Assembly: GCF_938030145.1 (NCBI RefSeq)
Contig: NZ_CALHGM010000043.1
Coordinates: 17,326-81,325 of the forward strand
Direction of reading: 5' to 3'
Length of the DNA: 64,000 nucleotides
Source: an uncultured Campylobacter sp.
Lineage (GTDB): Bacteria > Campylobacterota > Campylobacteria > Campylobacterales > Campylobacteraceae
Position 1 is the stretch's first letter; every line of letters begins with the position of its first letter. Under the pieces are notes generated by a model. The model was given only the letters and a program-made list of their open reading frames with translations. It made no database searches and was not told the origin of the DNA. Made by a program: the position numbers and the translations under genes. Positions 1 through 8,712 of this stretch are shown here, in pieces.

Positions 1-1488
1 CCGCTACGTATCAAGCTTGCTCGCGGCACGGCCAGGGATTTGAAGCTACAGCCCGCGGCTGCAGGTGCGGCTAAATTTAGCTTTACGCTGGAGGGCTTGC
101 GCTTTGCGGGAAATTTAGACTTAAAAAGAGACGGACTTTATCTGCCGATACGCGAGGGCGACGAGCTGGCGGTGATATATGAGGCTTCAAGCTCAAATTC
201 CAGCCGCGAAGCTTTGAGAGGCTTAAATTCCGATCGCGAGGCTTTAAGCGGCGTAGGTTTAAGCGGCGAAAATTCCGAGCCACGCTCTAGCTGAGAAACT
301 CCAAGTAGCGGAAATTCCGCTGCCGCAAATTCAAACCGCGACGCATATAGCGATACGGCGGCAAGTGCGCGCCAAAATTCTACAGCATCTGATTTATCGG
401 ACAAAGATCGCAGCGGCATAAATTCCGCCGCTTTGGGTTTGATCCGCGAAGGCTTTAACGAGCAGGCGAACGCTAATACGGAACTTTATACTTCGAGTTT
501 GAATTGCAAAGATTTAAGCGGCTCCACCTCTTTAAATTCTACCCGCGAGAGCCGTGGCGGCGCTTTGTCAAACTCCACTGCCTCCGCCCTTCCGCTAGAT
601 TTCGTTAATCTAAGCTTAGGCGCGCAGCGCTGGAAGGACGCCGGTAGCACGGCACTTGCCGCGATATTCGCAGCCTTCGGCGTAGTGCTAGCCGCGATGA
701 GCATCTACTGCATAATCTTTATTTTTGAAAAGAGCGATCCTGCGGTGGCGATAGCCCTGCCCGTCCTCGCGCCTTTTGCGTATTGCAGCTTTAGATTTAT
801 GCGAAGAGACTGGCGCGCCGCAAAGTTCGGACGCATATTCGCAGCGCTTCCGCACTCCAAAGAGCCCAAGCGAAGCGGCGAAGCGGAGGGCTGTGCTAGC
901 GGCGTGCGCGTGCTAAAAGGCGATGACGTTTATTATTTTGGCTTCGCGCTGGACGGAGTGTATTTATCGGGCGATAGCAAGCTGCAGATCGTTTCCGACG
1001 GGATACTCACAGATCAAAATTTAGCGGAGCTTGTGGACGGCGAAAATTCTGCGGAATTTAAGAATTTAAACGCAGAAAATTCTACGAGCGTTAAGAATTT
1101 TGCGAAATCAGCGAATTCTACAAGCTCTGTAAATTCTACTAGCGTAGCAAATTCTATAAATTCCGCCAGCTTCGCCGAAGCCGCGGCACCCGCCAATACA
1201 AAGGACGCCCCGCAGAGCTTCGAGCTGCAAAACGGTGATATTCTCCGCGCCCGCTACAAAGACTACCGCGTAAGCGGACTGTGGAACCAAAACCGCAGCA
1301 CCGAGCTAGGCGATACGCGCAGCGGACTTCGGCGCGTAGCGGATTTTATCGCGAGCGTGGCGCTACAAATAGGTCTGCGTCTAGGCGGCGCGCTCGTGTT
1401 GACGCGGCTCGGCGATCACATCGGCGGCTCCTTCGGCAACGCTCTAAGCTTCATCGGATTTTTGCTGCTGCTTAGCCTTATGCTTTGA
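1..1488 (+). pseudogene. Membrane protein gene with one in-frame stop (5' end outside window)
   Basis: The same frame is open from base 1 to 1488 except for a single TGA at 292-294. The codons between that stop and the next possible start, a TTG at 433, continue the same Asn/Ser-rich sequence, so this looks like one gene cut by a nonsense codon. The upstream part has a short conserved-looking segment (DGLYLPIREGDELAVIYE) and then a low-complexity linker. The downstream part has two adjacent membrane segments (about codons 200-250), a second low-complexity Asn-Ser stretch (about bases 1040-1190) and a C-terminal hydrophobic segment. I do not recognise the family. Alternatively, the downstream 351 codons could be translated separately from TTG 433, but no ribosome binding site is evident there. 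Confidence 0.6.
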
Positions 1489-1611
1489 AGGGAGAATTTC
1501 AAGCGACAGCCTCGCGGAATTTTGCAACTTCAAGGAATTTCAAATTTCGCAATTTCATAGAATTTCGCAGCGAGCGGATTCGGGTTTTAAATTGAGGGCG
1601 CAAATTTGCGC

Positions 1612-1617
1612 TATAAT
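1612..1617 (+). promoter_or_regulatory. Candidate -10 box (TATAAT)
   Basis: A perfect TATAAT preceded by TTTGCGC lies 33 bases before the TTG start of the secreted-protein gene. Campylobacter sigma-70 promoters depend mainly on the -10 element, so no -35 box is required. Confidence 0.5.
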
Positions 1618-1649
1618 CTATCGAAAATCAAAGATTTAAAGGATGCGAC

Positions 1650-2645
1650 TTGAAAATTTTAATCTCGTTTTTGTGCTTATTAAGCTTCATGTTCGCCGAG
1701 GCAGCGCCCGCTTTGGCAGGAGGTGCAAACAGCGCTCAAAAAGATCAAAGCCTAGAAATTTTAACCGCAAATTTAAGCACGGCGCTTCAGGAGATTGACG
1801 AAGCCGGGCATCGCCCCGATGGTACGCCTTGCGAGAGCATCGTTAGGTTAAGGGCTGCGTTTATGGAGTTTTTGCAAAGCGCGGGCGAGAGCGCTCCGCA
1901 AATTTTAAAATCCTTGAGGTTCGCCCCGAATATGGCGATCTCGCAGGACGGCAAGTTTCGGGCATATTCGGTAGATATCAGCACCGGCGGCACGATGGGC
2001 GCGAGCTACGTAGCGTATCAATACGCAAGCGGCGGGCAGAATTTCATTATGGATTTTGCGGACAAGGGTGCGCAGCAGCTGCAAAACTGCGTCATTGGCG
2101 GCAGGCGGGATTGCGACTGCGGCGAATGGGCGCTTGATACCGCATGGGGTGGCGAGCGAGTGATAAAAATTTTTAAAGTTAAAGAAAATCTATATCTAGT
2201 TTACGGAGTATCAAAAGGCTCTAGCAAACTCGCAAGCGATAAGCTTAAGGCGGTAGAAGCAAGCGAAACGGGTATAAAAATGGCTGATATATTTCATTAC
2301 GTCCGCTCATGCGGCGCAGATTGCGACTGCTCTAAGATGAGCTCTTTGGCGCCGCACGACTCCGCTCGCTTCGGCATAGAATATGATTTTTTCTCATACT
2401 TAGACGGCAGCGACGAGATAAAGAGCAAATACGCTAAAAAGACGTTTTTGACCTTTGAAAACGGCGCGTTGGGCGCTCTTAAGGTAAAATCTAGCGACAA
2501 ATACCCTGACGGCGAGCTAATCAATGAATATAGATATTTTAAATTTGACGGCGAAAAATTTACGATAGAGAGTAAAATAACTCATTGCGAGCACGGTAAA
2601 ATTATAGAGGAGTTGGCCGCGCCCTCTAGCGCGCAGGGGCTTTGA
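1650..2645 (+). CDS. Secreted cysteine-rich protein of unknown function
   Basis: The product is 331 residues with a clear Sec signal peptide (hydrophobic residues 3-22, likely cleaved after an APALA-type site), so it should act in the periplasm. Two short Cys clusters are visible, RRDCDCGEW near residue 153 and GADCDCSKM near residue 226. They resemble each other and could form disulfides or bind metal. The start is a TTG with an AAAGGA ribosome binding site about seven bases upstream and a TATAAT promoter before that. It stands alone, with a broken membrane gene upstream and a repeat-rich spacer downstream. I do not recognise the family. Confidence 0.75.
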   Translation: MKILISFLCLLSFMFAEAAPALAGGANSAQKDQSLEILTANLSTALQEIDEAGHRPDGTPCESIVRLRAAFMEFLQSAGESAPQILKSLRFAPNMAISQDGKFRAYSVDISTGGTMGASYVAYQYASGGQNFIMDFADKGAQQLQNCVIGGRRDCDCGEWALDTAWGGERVIKIFKVKENLYLVYGVSKGSSKLASDKLKAVEASETGIKMADIFHYVRSCGADCDCSKMSSLAPHDSARFGIEYDFFSYLDGSDEIKSKYAKKTFLTFENGALGALKVKSSDKYPDGELINEYRYFKFDGEKFTIESKITHCEHGKIIEELAAPSSAQGL

Positions 2646-3021
2646 TGGGTACCGCGATACTTGGCGGGTGCGCTAAATTTTAAGGCGCGGCAAAATTTCA
2701 AATTTTAGGCACATAAGATTTCGGCTGCGAAATTTTAAAATTCTAAATTTTGAAGCGTAGAATTTCAAGGCGCGGAATTTTAATTTCAGAATTTTAAATT
2801 TTGCGGTGCAGAATTCCTCGGTGTGTATTAAAATTTTAAATTTCAAAACGCACGGAATTTTAAAGCGTTTAAAATTCCAAAGCGCGAAATCAAAAAGCGG
2901 AGTTTTAAAATTTCAAATTTTAAGGCGCACAGAGCTGTAGCATGTGGAGCCACAGCACGGCGTGCGAGACCGCGGCACGGAGCGTGAGACCGTAGCATGC
3001 CAAACTGCGGCGAGCCGCTCG
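2646..3021. other. Non-coding spacer rich in AAATTTT motifs
   Basis: No gene is seen in these 376 bases. The first 270 are dominated by AAATTT/GAATTT motifs separated by GC-rich words. Around 2970-3000 a roughly 20-base unit of the form GCGTG(C)GAGACCG is repeated imperfectly in tandem. Confidence 0.6.
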
Positions 3022-4050
3022 CTAGCTCCAAATTCTTTCGTTTAGTTTTAGGTTTTTTACGATCGCTAAAAAGTGCGAAAGCTCGCGCTTGAGCTGCGCG
3101 GCAGGGTCACGGCGCAGCACGCTTTCGTCGATGTCCGGTTCGAAATTATCGCGCCCCGTATTTACGAAAATATAAATTTTGCTATCTGCGAAGCTAAGAC
3201 TGACGGGCGCGGCTACGGCGCTTGCGAAGCGCAAGAGCCTGCGCATAAAGGCTGGCGTTAGAATATACATCGCGCCCATCGCGTCCTCGCAATACACAGC
3301 AAAGGCGGCGTTAAACTCAGCATCGTCCATATCGATCTTTTTTAGCCCGCCTGTGTTCGGCGCGCCGGCGCGAGCGGGAAAAATCAGGGTTTTGGCACTT
3401 ATGCGTTTGTTAAATTCTGCGTAGAAAAAGGTGCCGAGGATTTCGCTTTCCGAAAATCTATTAAATAAGCTCACGTCGCAAAATGCGAACTTCACGCCGT
3501 CATAAACGCCCGAGACCCTGTCGTTGCCGCCTTTGAATTTATCTAGTCGAAAAAAGAGCCCGGAGAGCTTAAGCTTGGCGGGATCGATACTGCCTCCAAT
3601 ATCGTATCGATAGCCGAACGCCTTGAAATAAGGCATTAGATAGTGCTCTTTAAAAGCGCGCCGAAATTTTATCGAATAATCTCGTTTGAAGACTCTAAAT
3701 AATACGAATAAGCTATAAGCAGCCAAGATTAAAATTATAATCGCGAGTAAGATATATTTGGAAATCGTGGGGCGATTTTGTAAATCGTTTAGAAATAGGC
3801 TCATAGCAAAAAGGCAGGCAGCGTAGATTATCTTAGCTTTTATGGAGCTTTCATCGCACAAAACGGCCACTATAAGAACAACCGCGAATAATCCGATAAG
3901 GGACAACAAATCCGCCATGCTTCCTCCGTCGCGCAGTTTGTATAACAAAAACGCGCCGTAAAAGAGCATGCACGCTGCCGCTAAGATCATATTTCTTTTC
4001 GCCTTATACAAAAGCTCCAGTCTGATCTGCTCCAGCTCGCCTGCGCTCAA
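3022..4050 (-). CDS. DUF3137 family membrane protein
   Basis: This is a 342-residue protein with four predicted membrane segments in the N-terminal 140 residues (about 17-35, 44-63, 70-88 and 95-118), followed by a soluble domain. The soluble part carries DUF3137 hallmarks: SGLFFRLDKFKGGNDRVSG, the FYAEFNKR segment, ILTPAFMRRLL and a C-terminal FEPD motif. The cellular role of the family is not established. The gene reads towards the 376-base spacer, is not overlapped by neighbours and shows no obvious operon partner. Confidence 0.75.
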   Translation of the reverse strand: MSAGELEQIRLELLYKAKRNMILAAACMLFYGAFLLYKLRDGGSMADLLSLIGLFAVVLIVAVLCDESSIKAKIIYAACLFAMSLFLNDLQNRPTISKYILLAIIILILAAYSLFVLFRVFKRDYSIKFRRAFKEHYLMPYFKAFGYRYDIGGSIDPAKLKLSGLFFRLDKFKGGNDRVSGVYDGVKFAFCDVSLFNRFSESEILGTFFYAEFNKRISAKTLIFPARAGAPNTGGLKKIDMDDAEFNAAFAVYCEDAMGAMYILTPAFMRRLLRFASAVAAPVSLSFADSKIYIFVNTGRDNFEPDIDESVLRRDPAAQLKRELSHFLAIVKNLKLNERIWS

Positions 4051-4430
4051 TCGCCCCTCCTAAAATTTAAATCCGATTATGGCGCTAGCGAGCTTTAAAT
4101 TTGCTTACGAACGACGCCGAAATTTTAAAATTTAGACTTGCGTAAATTTACGGTTAAATTTTAGCGGTGGATCGTCTAAATGAAGCAAAGGCGAAATTTT
4201 GGTAGAAATTTAAGCGGCACGAAATTTTAAAAATTCCGTGTCGTAAGAGAGATAAAATTTTACGGGCGCGCTTTAAATTCGCTATAAAATTTCACTGCGC
4301 CGAGTCGTAAAATTTCGCGAAATAAACGCCGCAAATTATGCTGCGAAATTTAGGGTGCCCGAGCGGACGCCGATAAATTTACGAACGCTCGCGCCACAAA
4401 AAAGCACCGCGCGGACGCCGCTAGCAAAAT
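4051..4430. other. Non-coding spacer with AAATTT-type repeats
   Basis: No gene was found between the divergent-tail region of the DUF3137 gene and the end of the fumarase genes. The stretch repeats AAATTT/AAATTTTA words and holds an exact copy of the 14-base palindrome AAATTTTAAAATTT at 4120-4133. Confidence 0.6.
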
Positions 4431-4991
4431 TTAAATTTTTCTATAAGGTGCCTGTCCGACTTCGTAGAAGTTATTGCCCTCGCTGTCGATCGCTACGATA
4501 GCTGGGAAATCCTCGACCGTAAGTCGCGCAACCGCCTCGGGGCCGAGCTCGGGATAGGCTAATACTTCATATTTTTTGATACTTTGGCTGATTAGCGCGC
4601 CCGCGCCGCCGATAGCGACCATATAGACGCAGCCAGATTTTTTCATCGCTTCGACGACGGCGTCGCTGCGGTAGCCCTTGCCGATCATGCCGTTGATGCC
4701 TACCTCGTTTATCATCGTCGGAGTGTATTTGTCCATGCGCCCGCTAGTCGTAGGTCCTGCAGCGCCAATAGCCTGACCCGGTTTGGCAGGGGTCGGCCCC
4801 AGATAATATATAGTCTCGCCGGCTAAATTTACAGGTAGCTTCTCGCCGCGAGCGAGGGTTTCGGTTAGAGCCTTGTGCGCGGCATCGCGAGCTGCGATGA
4901 TGGTGCCGCTGATTAGGACGTTATCGCCCGCCTTTAGGCTTTTTACTACGCTTTTATCGAAAGGTGCGGTAATTCTTTTAACTTCTGACAT
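4431..4991 (-). CDS. fumB: Fumarate hydratase class I, beta subunit
   Basis: This subunit works with the alpha product to interconvert fumarate and L-malate in the cytoplasm (TCA cycle or fumarate supply). The sequence shows the beta-subunit pattern: LKAGDNVLISGTIIAARDAAH near the N-terminus, GPTTSGRMDKYTP, the GKG segment and a Pro-Glu-Ala-Val-Ala stretch near the C-terminus. The frame is open further upstream to 5021. I chose the ATG at 4991 because an AAGGAGG ribosome binding site sits just before it and it leaves a 10-base gap after the alpha stop. The result is 186 residues, normal for this subunit. The symbol is used in the two-subunit sense; other annotations call it fumA-2. Confidence 0.9.
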   Translation of the reverse strand: MSEVKRITAPFDKSVVKSLKAGDNVLISGTIIAARDAAHKALTETLARGEKLPVNLAGETIYYLGPTPAKPGQAIGAAGPTTSGRMDKYTPTMINEVGINGMIGKGYRSDAVVEAMKKSGCVYMVAIGGAGALISQSIKKYEVLAYPELGPEAVARLTVEDFPAIVAIDSEGNNFYEVGQAPYRKI

Positions 4992-5001
4992 AATTTCCTC
5001 C

Positions 5002-5847
5002 TTATAGTTCGGCATCGGCATGGCGAGCCGCGTGGCAGTTGATATTAACGGCGACCGGGAGCCCCGCTATGTGGGTCGGATACCACTCTACATTTACCTT
5101 AACGGCGGTGTTTATGCCGCCCAAACCCTGCGGACCGACGCCCGTAGCGCGCGCCATCTCCAGTAGTTCATCCTCTAGCTTGGCGTAGCGCTCGTCGGGA
5201 TTTCTGCTGTCGATCGAGCGAACCGCGGCTTGCTTGGCTAAAAGCGCCGCCTTATCCATCGTGCCGCCGATACCGACGCCTACGACCATAGGAGGGCAAG
5301 CGTTAGGACCTGCGTATTTGACCGCCTCTAAAAATACCTTTTTTACCCCCTCGATGCCGTCTGCGGGAACAAGCATTTTTAGCACCGATTTGTTTTCGCT
5401 ACCAAAGCCCTTAGGAGCTACTTTGATCTTAAGCTTGTCGCCGGGGATGATGCGGGTATTGATGACCGCAGGGGTATTATTCGTGGTGTTTTTTCGTTCA
5501 AAAAGCGGCTCTGCGACCACGGATTTACGCAGATAGCCGCCTACGTAGCCGTCCGCGACGCCTGCGTTGATAGCATCCTCCAAATATCCGCCCTCGATAT
5601 GCACATCCTGACCAAGTTCGACAAAAACCACCGTCATACCGGTATCTTGGCAGATCGGCGCGACCTCTTTTGCCGCCAAATCGGCATTTTGTAAGAGCTT
5701 GCCTAAGATATCTTTGCCGATAGGCGAAGTCTCGTTCTCGCGCGCTTTCTCAAATGCTGCGCGCATGTCGGGCGTGACTTGATAACAGGCTTTTTTGCAA
5801 AGCTCGCTGACTACTTTGGTAATTTCATTCGCTTGGATCGTTTTCAT
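5002..5847 (-). CDS. fumA: Fumarate hydratase class I, alpha subunit
   Basis: This 281-residue catalytic subunit holds the [4Fe-4S] cluster of class I hydratases. Visible hallmarks are the CQDTG motif (ICQDTGMTV, near residue 80), NTTNNTPAV, the NACPP motif (GPNACPPMVVGVGIGG) and GVGPQGLGG. The cysteines in CQDTG, NACPP and the late NCHAARHA segment are the expected cluster ligands. It is transcribed with the beta gene from a promoter about 30 bases upstream. A second, distinct class I pair (ttdAB) lies at 59-60.6 kb. The two differ clearly in their N-terminal and C-terminal segments. Confidence 0.93.
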   Translation of the reverse strand: MKTIQANEITKVVSELCKKACYQVTPDMRAAFEKARENETSPIGKDILGKLLQNADLAAKEVAPICQDTGMTVVFVELGQDVHIEGGYLEDAINAGVADGYVGGYLRKSVVAEPLFERKNTTNNTPAVINTRIIPGDKLKIKVAPKGFGSENKSVLKMLVPADGIEGVKKVFLEAVKYAGPNACPPMVVGVGIGGTMDKAALLAKQAAVRSIDSRNPDERYAKLEDELLEMARATGVGPQGLGGINTAVKVNVEWYPTHIAGLPVAVNINCHAARHADAEL

Positions 5848-5876
5848 GATCTCTCCTTGTATTGAAATTTTAATGG

Positions 5877-5882
5877 ATTATA
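5877..5882 (-). promoter_or_regulatory. Candidate -10 box for the fumarase operon
   Basis: On the minus strand this reads TATAAT, about 30 bases before the alpha ATG and followed by the AAGGAGA ribosome binding site. Confidence 0.5.
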
Positions 5883-5888
5883 TTCCGT

Positions 5889-5908
5889 TAAACTAAAAAC
5901 TTAGTTTA
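5889..5908. promoter_or_regulatory. Inverted repeat upstream of the fumarase promoter
   Basis: TAAACTA and TAGTTTA are perfect 7-base arms with a 6-base spacer. They sit immediately upstream of the fumarase -10 box, where an operator could lie. It also lies in the divergent region shared with haoC, so either or both genes could be controlled. No regulator is identified. Confidence 0.3.
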
Positions 5909-5972
5909 AAATTTTATCTTCATTTAATAAATTTTAACAAAAGGCTAGAAAATAAGCGGTTTTTAATCTTTT

Positions 5973-5978
5973 TATAAT
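5973..5978 (+). promoter_or_regulatory. Candidate -10 box for haoCA
   Basis: TATAAT lies inside a T/A-rich stretch, about 70 bases upstream of the haoC ATG. Confidence 0.45.
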
Positions 5979-6046
5979 AAAATACCGCTTTACGAATTAT
6001 CAAATACTAAAAATTTTGCGAAGAAATTTTAAAATCAAGGAAACCT

Positions 6047-6604
6047 ATGAAAAAGAAAACTCTTGTGCTACTCGTGGGCGCTTGTGTGCTTATAGGAATG
6101 ATACTTTCTCTTGGGATTGCGGAGATGGTTCACCTTACGGGCACCGATAAATTCTGCGTGTCCTGTCATACGATGCAGCCGATGGCAAACGCCTTTCACA
6201 ACGATGTTCACGGCGGCAACAACCCGCAAGGCTTCAAGGCCGATTGCGTCGCCTGTCACGTCTCTCATGAAAATACCTTTATGTATCTTTGGACTAAAGC
6301 TCTAACCTCCGCAAATGATGTCTACAAAACGGTCTTTACCGATGCCGATAAGATCGACTGGCAAGAAAAACGCAAGGAGCGAAATCATTTCGTTTATGAA
6401 AGCGGCTGTCTAAGTTGCCATCGAAATTTAAAAGAGCAGAATAATCAAGTAAATAAAGCCTGGCTCGCGCATAGGGATTATTTCGCGGGCACTACCGGCA
6501 AAACCTGCGTGCAGTGCCACGAAAACGTCGGCCACAAAAATATGGGTATAGAGATTGCCAAATATTGGGATAAATACAACCGAGAAAATAACAAAACCAA
6601 GTAA
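6047..6604 (+). CDS. haoC: NapC/NirT-type tetraheme cytochrome c, quinol-oxidising partner of HaoA
   Basis: The product has 185 residues with one N-terminal membrane anchor (about residues 5-25) and a periplasmic domain with four CXXCH heme sites (C37, C67, C121, C154). This is the NrfH/NapC architecture that takes electrons from menaquinol and passes them to a periplasmic multiheme reductase. The next gene, 10 bases downstream, encodes an octaheme HAO-like protein rather than pentaheme NrfA, so HaoC is the better name, although NrfH is its closest family relative. The ATG is preceded by AAGGAAA. An electron-donor role is inferred from the family and the gene pairing. Confidence 0.88.
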   Translation: MKKKTLVLLVGACVLIGMILSLGIAEMVHLTGTDKFCVSCHTMQPMANAFHNDVHGGNNPQGFKADCVACHVSHENTFMYLWTKALTSANDVYKTVFTDADKIDWQEKRKERNHFVYESGCLSCHRNLKEQNNQVNKAWLAHRDYFAGTTGKTCVQCHENVGHKNMGIEIAKYWDKYNRENNKTK

Positions 6605-6614
6605 AGGAGAAGTA

Positions 6615-8015
6615 ATGCTAAAAAAAGTCGCTATTTTAATAGCCTGTATCGCATCGTTTGCATTCGCAGAAATGCCCGCGCAGCATGCGAATATGTCCGC
6701 GTCGGACGCGAACGTAAGCAATTCTGTAAACGTTAGTCTTACGAAGAATTTAAAGGTAAATAGGCAGCTTACGCCGCTAGCTAGACGCTGCGTCGAGTGC
6801 CATGCCGAAAAAACTCCGGGCGTCGTTGCGGATTGGAAGATGAGTCGCCACGCCCACGTAGGCGTTAGCTGTACCGACTGCCACTCGCAGCCAGCAGATA
6901 GCCCTATGGCAGCTAAAGAGCCGCATCCGAAAGACACAGACAATCATATTTCGGTGCTAGTTAGCCCAAAAACCTGTGCCAAATGCCACAGCAACGAGGT
7001 TAAAGAGTTTGAAAACAGCGGTCACGCAAGAGGCGCTATGCAAATGCAAGCCAACAAAGGAATGGTTGATCTAATGTATCACTACGAAGGACGTGATATC
7101 CCTGATCTTAAACATGCGCCTGATATTACCGGCTGCTCTCAATGCCACGGTGGCGTCGTTAAAATGGATGAGCATAACAAGCCTACCAAAGAGACCTGGC
7201 CCGTTTACGGCATCGGTACGGTTTATCCGGACGGTAGCGTAGGCGGATGCAAATCATGCCATTCTGGTCATAAATTTTCGATTGCTGAAGCTCGTAAGCC
7301 TGCTGCTTGCGCATCTTGCCACTTAGGACCTGATCATCCGGATATCGAAATTTACAATAACTCAATGCACGGACACGTATTTAACGCTGAAGGCAATGAG
7401 TGGAAATTCGATAGCGCTCCTGGTACTTGGGCGGTTCCTGATTACCGCGCCCCTACATGCGCGACCTGCCATATGAGCGGCGGTGTTGGCGATTTAAACT
7501 CCACTCACAACGTATCTCAACGCTTGAAGTGGAATTTGTGGCAGCCTAAGAGCAATCTACGCACCGGCGGTAATGAGACTGCGGTAAGCGAGTTTTTAAA
7601 TACCGGCAAACTAAACGTCGGCAATCCTTTGGCAGGTAACCTAAACGGTCCTGAGGCGGCACGTGCCGAGATGAAGCAAGTATGCAAAGAGTGCCATGCA
7701 AGCACCCATACGAATAATTTCTTTGAGGTGGGCGATAAGCAGGTACTTCTATATAATGTTTACAACGACGAAGCAACTAAGATGCTAAAAGAGCTTAAGG
7801 AAAAGAAACTTCTAAAAGACGATCCTTGGGCGGATGCGTTCCAGCGAATCTATTATGTTTCATGGCACCACGAGGGTCGCAGAATGCGCCAAGGTGCGCT
7901 AATGGGAGGACCTGATTATTCGCATTGGCACGGCATATTCGAGGTCAAAAACGACATCAGAGAGATGCGCGAAATCTATGAGCGCCGCATCAAAACCGGC
8001 AAGATCGAGGAATAA
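6615..8015 (+). CDS. haoA: Octaheme hydroxylamine oxidoreductase-like cytochrome (epsilon-type Hao)
   Basis: This 466-residue protein has a Sec signal (residues 1-18) and eight CXXCH motifs (C59, C86, C121, C174, C212, C232, C282, C357). The spacing and the C-terminal HHEGRRMRQGALMGGPDY segment place it in the HAO family. Campylobacterota forms of Hao are reported to reduce nitrite and hydroxylamine to ammonium rather than to oxidise hydroxylamine. The expected role is therefore periplasmic nitrite/hydroxylamine reduction fed by HaoC. The frame is open upstream to 6555. I chose the ATG at 6615 because it has an AAAGGAGA site and begins a proper signal peptide. A Tyr is present in the GPDYSHWHG segment (about residue 435). 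Whether it corresponds to the P460 cross-linking Tyr needs an alignment. Confidence 0.88.
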   Translation: MLKKVAILIACIASFAFAEMPAQHANMSASDANVSNSVNVSLTKNLKVNRQLTPLARRCVECHAEKTPGVVADWKMSRHAHVGVSCTDCHSQPADSPMAAKEPHPKDTDNHISVLVSPKTCAKCHSNEVKEFENSGHARGAMQMQANKGMVDLMYHYEGRDIPDLKHAPDITGCSQCHGGVVKMDEHNKPTKETWPVYGIGTVYPDGSVGGCKSCHSGHKFSIAEARKPAACASCHLGPDHPDIEIYNNSMHGHVFNAEGNEWKFDSAPGTWAVPDYRAPTCATCHMSGGVGDLNSTHNVSQRLKWNLWQPKSNLRTGGNETAVSEFLNTGKLNVGNPLAGNLNGPEAARAEMKQVCKECHASTHTNNFFEVGDKQVLLYNVYNDEATKMLKELKEKKLLKDDPWADAFQRIYYVSWHHEGRRMRQGALMGGPDYSHWHGIFEVKNDIREMREIYERRIKTGKIEE

Positions 8016-8063
8016 TCCTTCTTAGTCTGCTAAATTTTGCCGGACTAAACAGATCAAGCTTGT

Positions 8064-8092
8064 AAGCCCCTGCACTTCGCAGGGGCTTTTTT
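8064..8092 (+). terminator. Rho-independent terminator of haoCA
   Basis: A 10-base stem (AAGCCCCTGC with its complement), a 5-base loop ACTTC and a run of six T lie 49 bases after the haoA stop. Confidence 0.9.
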
Positions 8093-8263
8093 GTTTGGAT
8101 AAAATTTTGGAATTTTATTTTGTAATCCGCGCAAAGCCCATCGAAAATCGCCCCTAAAAGCCACTATAAAATCACTATCTAATTATTTAAGATTATTGAG
8201 AATTTATGACGGAAGTAGCTGATAAATTAGAGTAAATTTATCTCTTTGCAATCCAAAATTAGC

Positions 8264-8269
8264 TACAAT
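8264..8269 (+). promoter_or_regulatory. Candidate -10 box (TACAAT)
   Basis: TACAAT in the context AGCTACAATCGCG lies 27 bases before the ATG of the next gene. Confidence 0.4.
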
Positions 8270-8295
8270 CGCGCATATCATTTAAAAGGAATTTT

Positions 8296-8712
8296 ATGGA
8301 CAAGCAAACGGCATTAGACTTTTTGAGACTTCATCAGCCGATGCCTACGCAGCTTTCGGATCAGCTCGCGGCAGAGTTTCGCGCGGTGCGGGAGTTCTTG
8401 CGTGATAATCCCTGTGACGAGGCGCTTGAGCCGCTTTTGCGCTCGCTAAACGAGGGCGACGGCGCAGGTGAATATCCGCTCGTGGACGAGGTGCTAGGTG
8501 CAGCGGACGATGCTGCTGCGGTAGCTGCGATTAGAGCGGTCTTGGAAGATCCGAGCACGGGCAGCGGAGCGCGATTTTGGGCGACGCTTTTTAGCGTGAG
8601 CTTCGTCCGTAAGGAGCTCATCGCAAGTCTGGAGACATCGCTTAAATACGCAAACGATGATTTGATCGAGCTTACGAAGGAACAGATCGAAATGTTTAAG
8701 CAGCTGACGTAA
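8296..8712 (+). CDS. Small acidic cytoplasmic protein of unknown function
   Basis: This 138-residue protein has no signal peptide or membrane segment. It is predicted mostly helical, acidic in the middle (residues 40-95) and ends with a Leu/Glu-rich helix. It has its own promoter, an AAAAGG ribosome binding site and an ATG start. It stands alone between the haoCA terminator and a long non-coding stretch. I do not recognise the family. Codon use resembles neighbouring genes, so it is likely real. Confidence 0.65.
   Translation: MDKQTALDFLRLHQPMPTQLSDQLAAEFRAVREFLRDNPCDEALEPLLRSLNEGDGAGEYPLVDEVLGAADDAAAVAAIRAVLEDPSTGSGARFWATLFSVSFVRKELIASLETSLKYANDDLIELTKEQIEMFKQLT

Noticed and set aside
292..294. 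TGA as a selenocysteine codon
   Set aside because: It lies in a low-complexity Ser/Asn-rich linker with no redox motif, and no SECIS-like hairpin is evident just downstream.
6047..6604. Naming this gene nrfH
   Set aside because: The family fits, but the next gene is an eight-heme HAO-like protein and not five-heme NrfA, so haoC describes the pair better.
6428..6943. 171-codon frame opposite haoC/haoA
   Set aside because: It is antisense to two well-supported cytochrome genes, has no ribosome binding site and no family resemblance.
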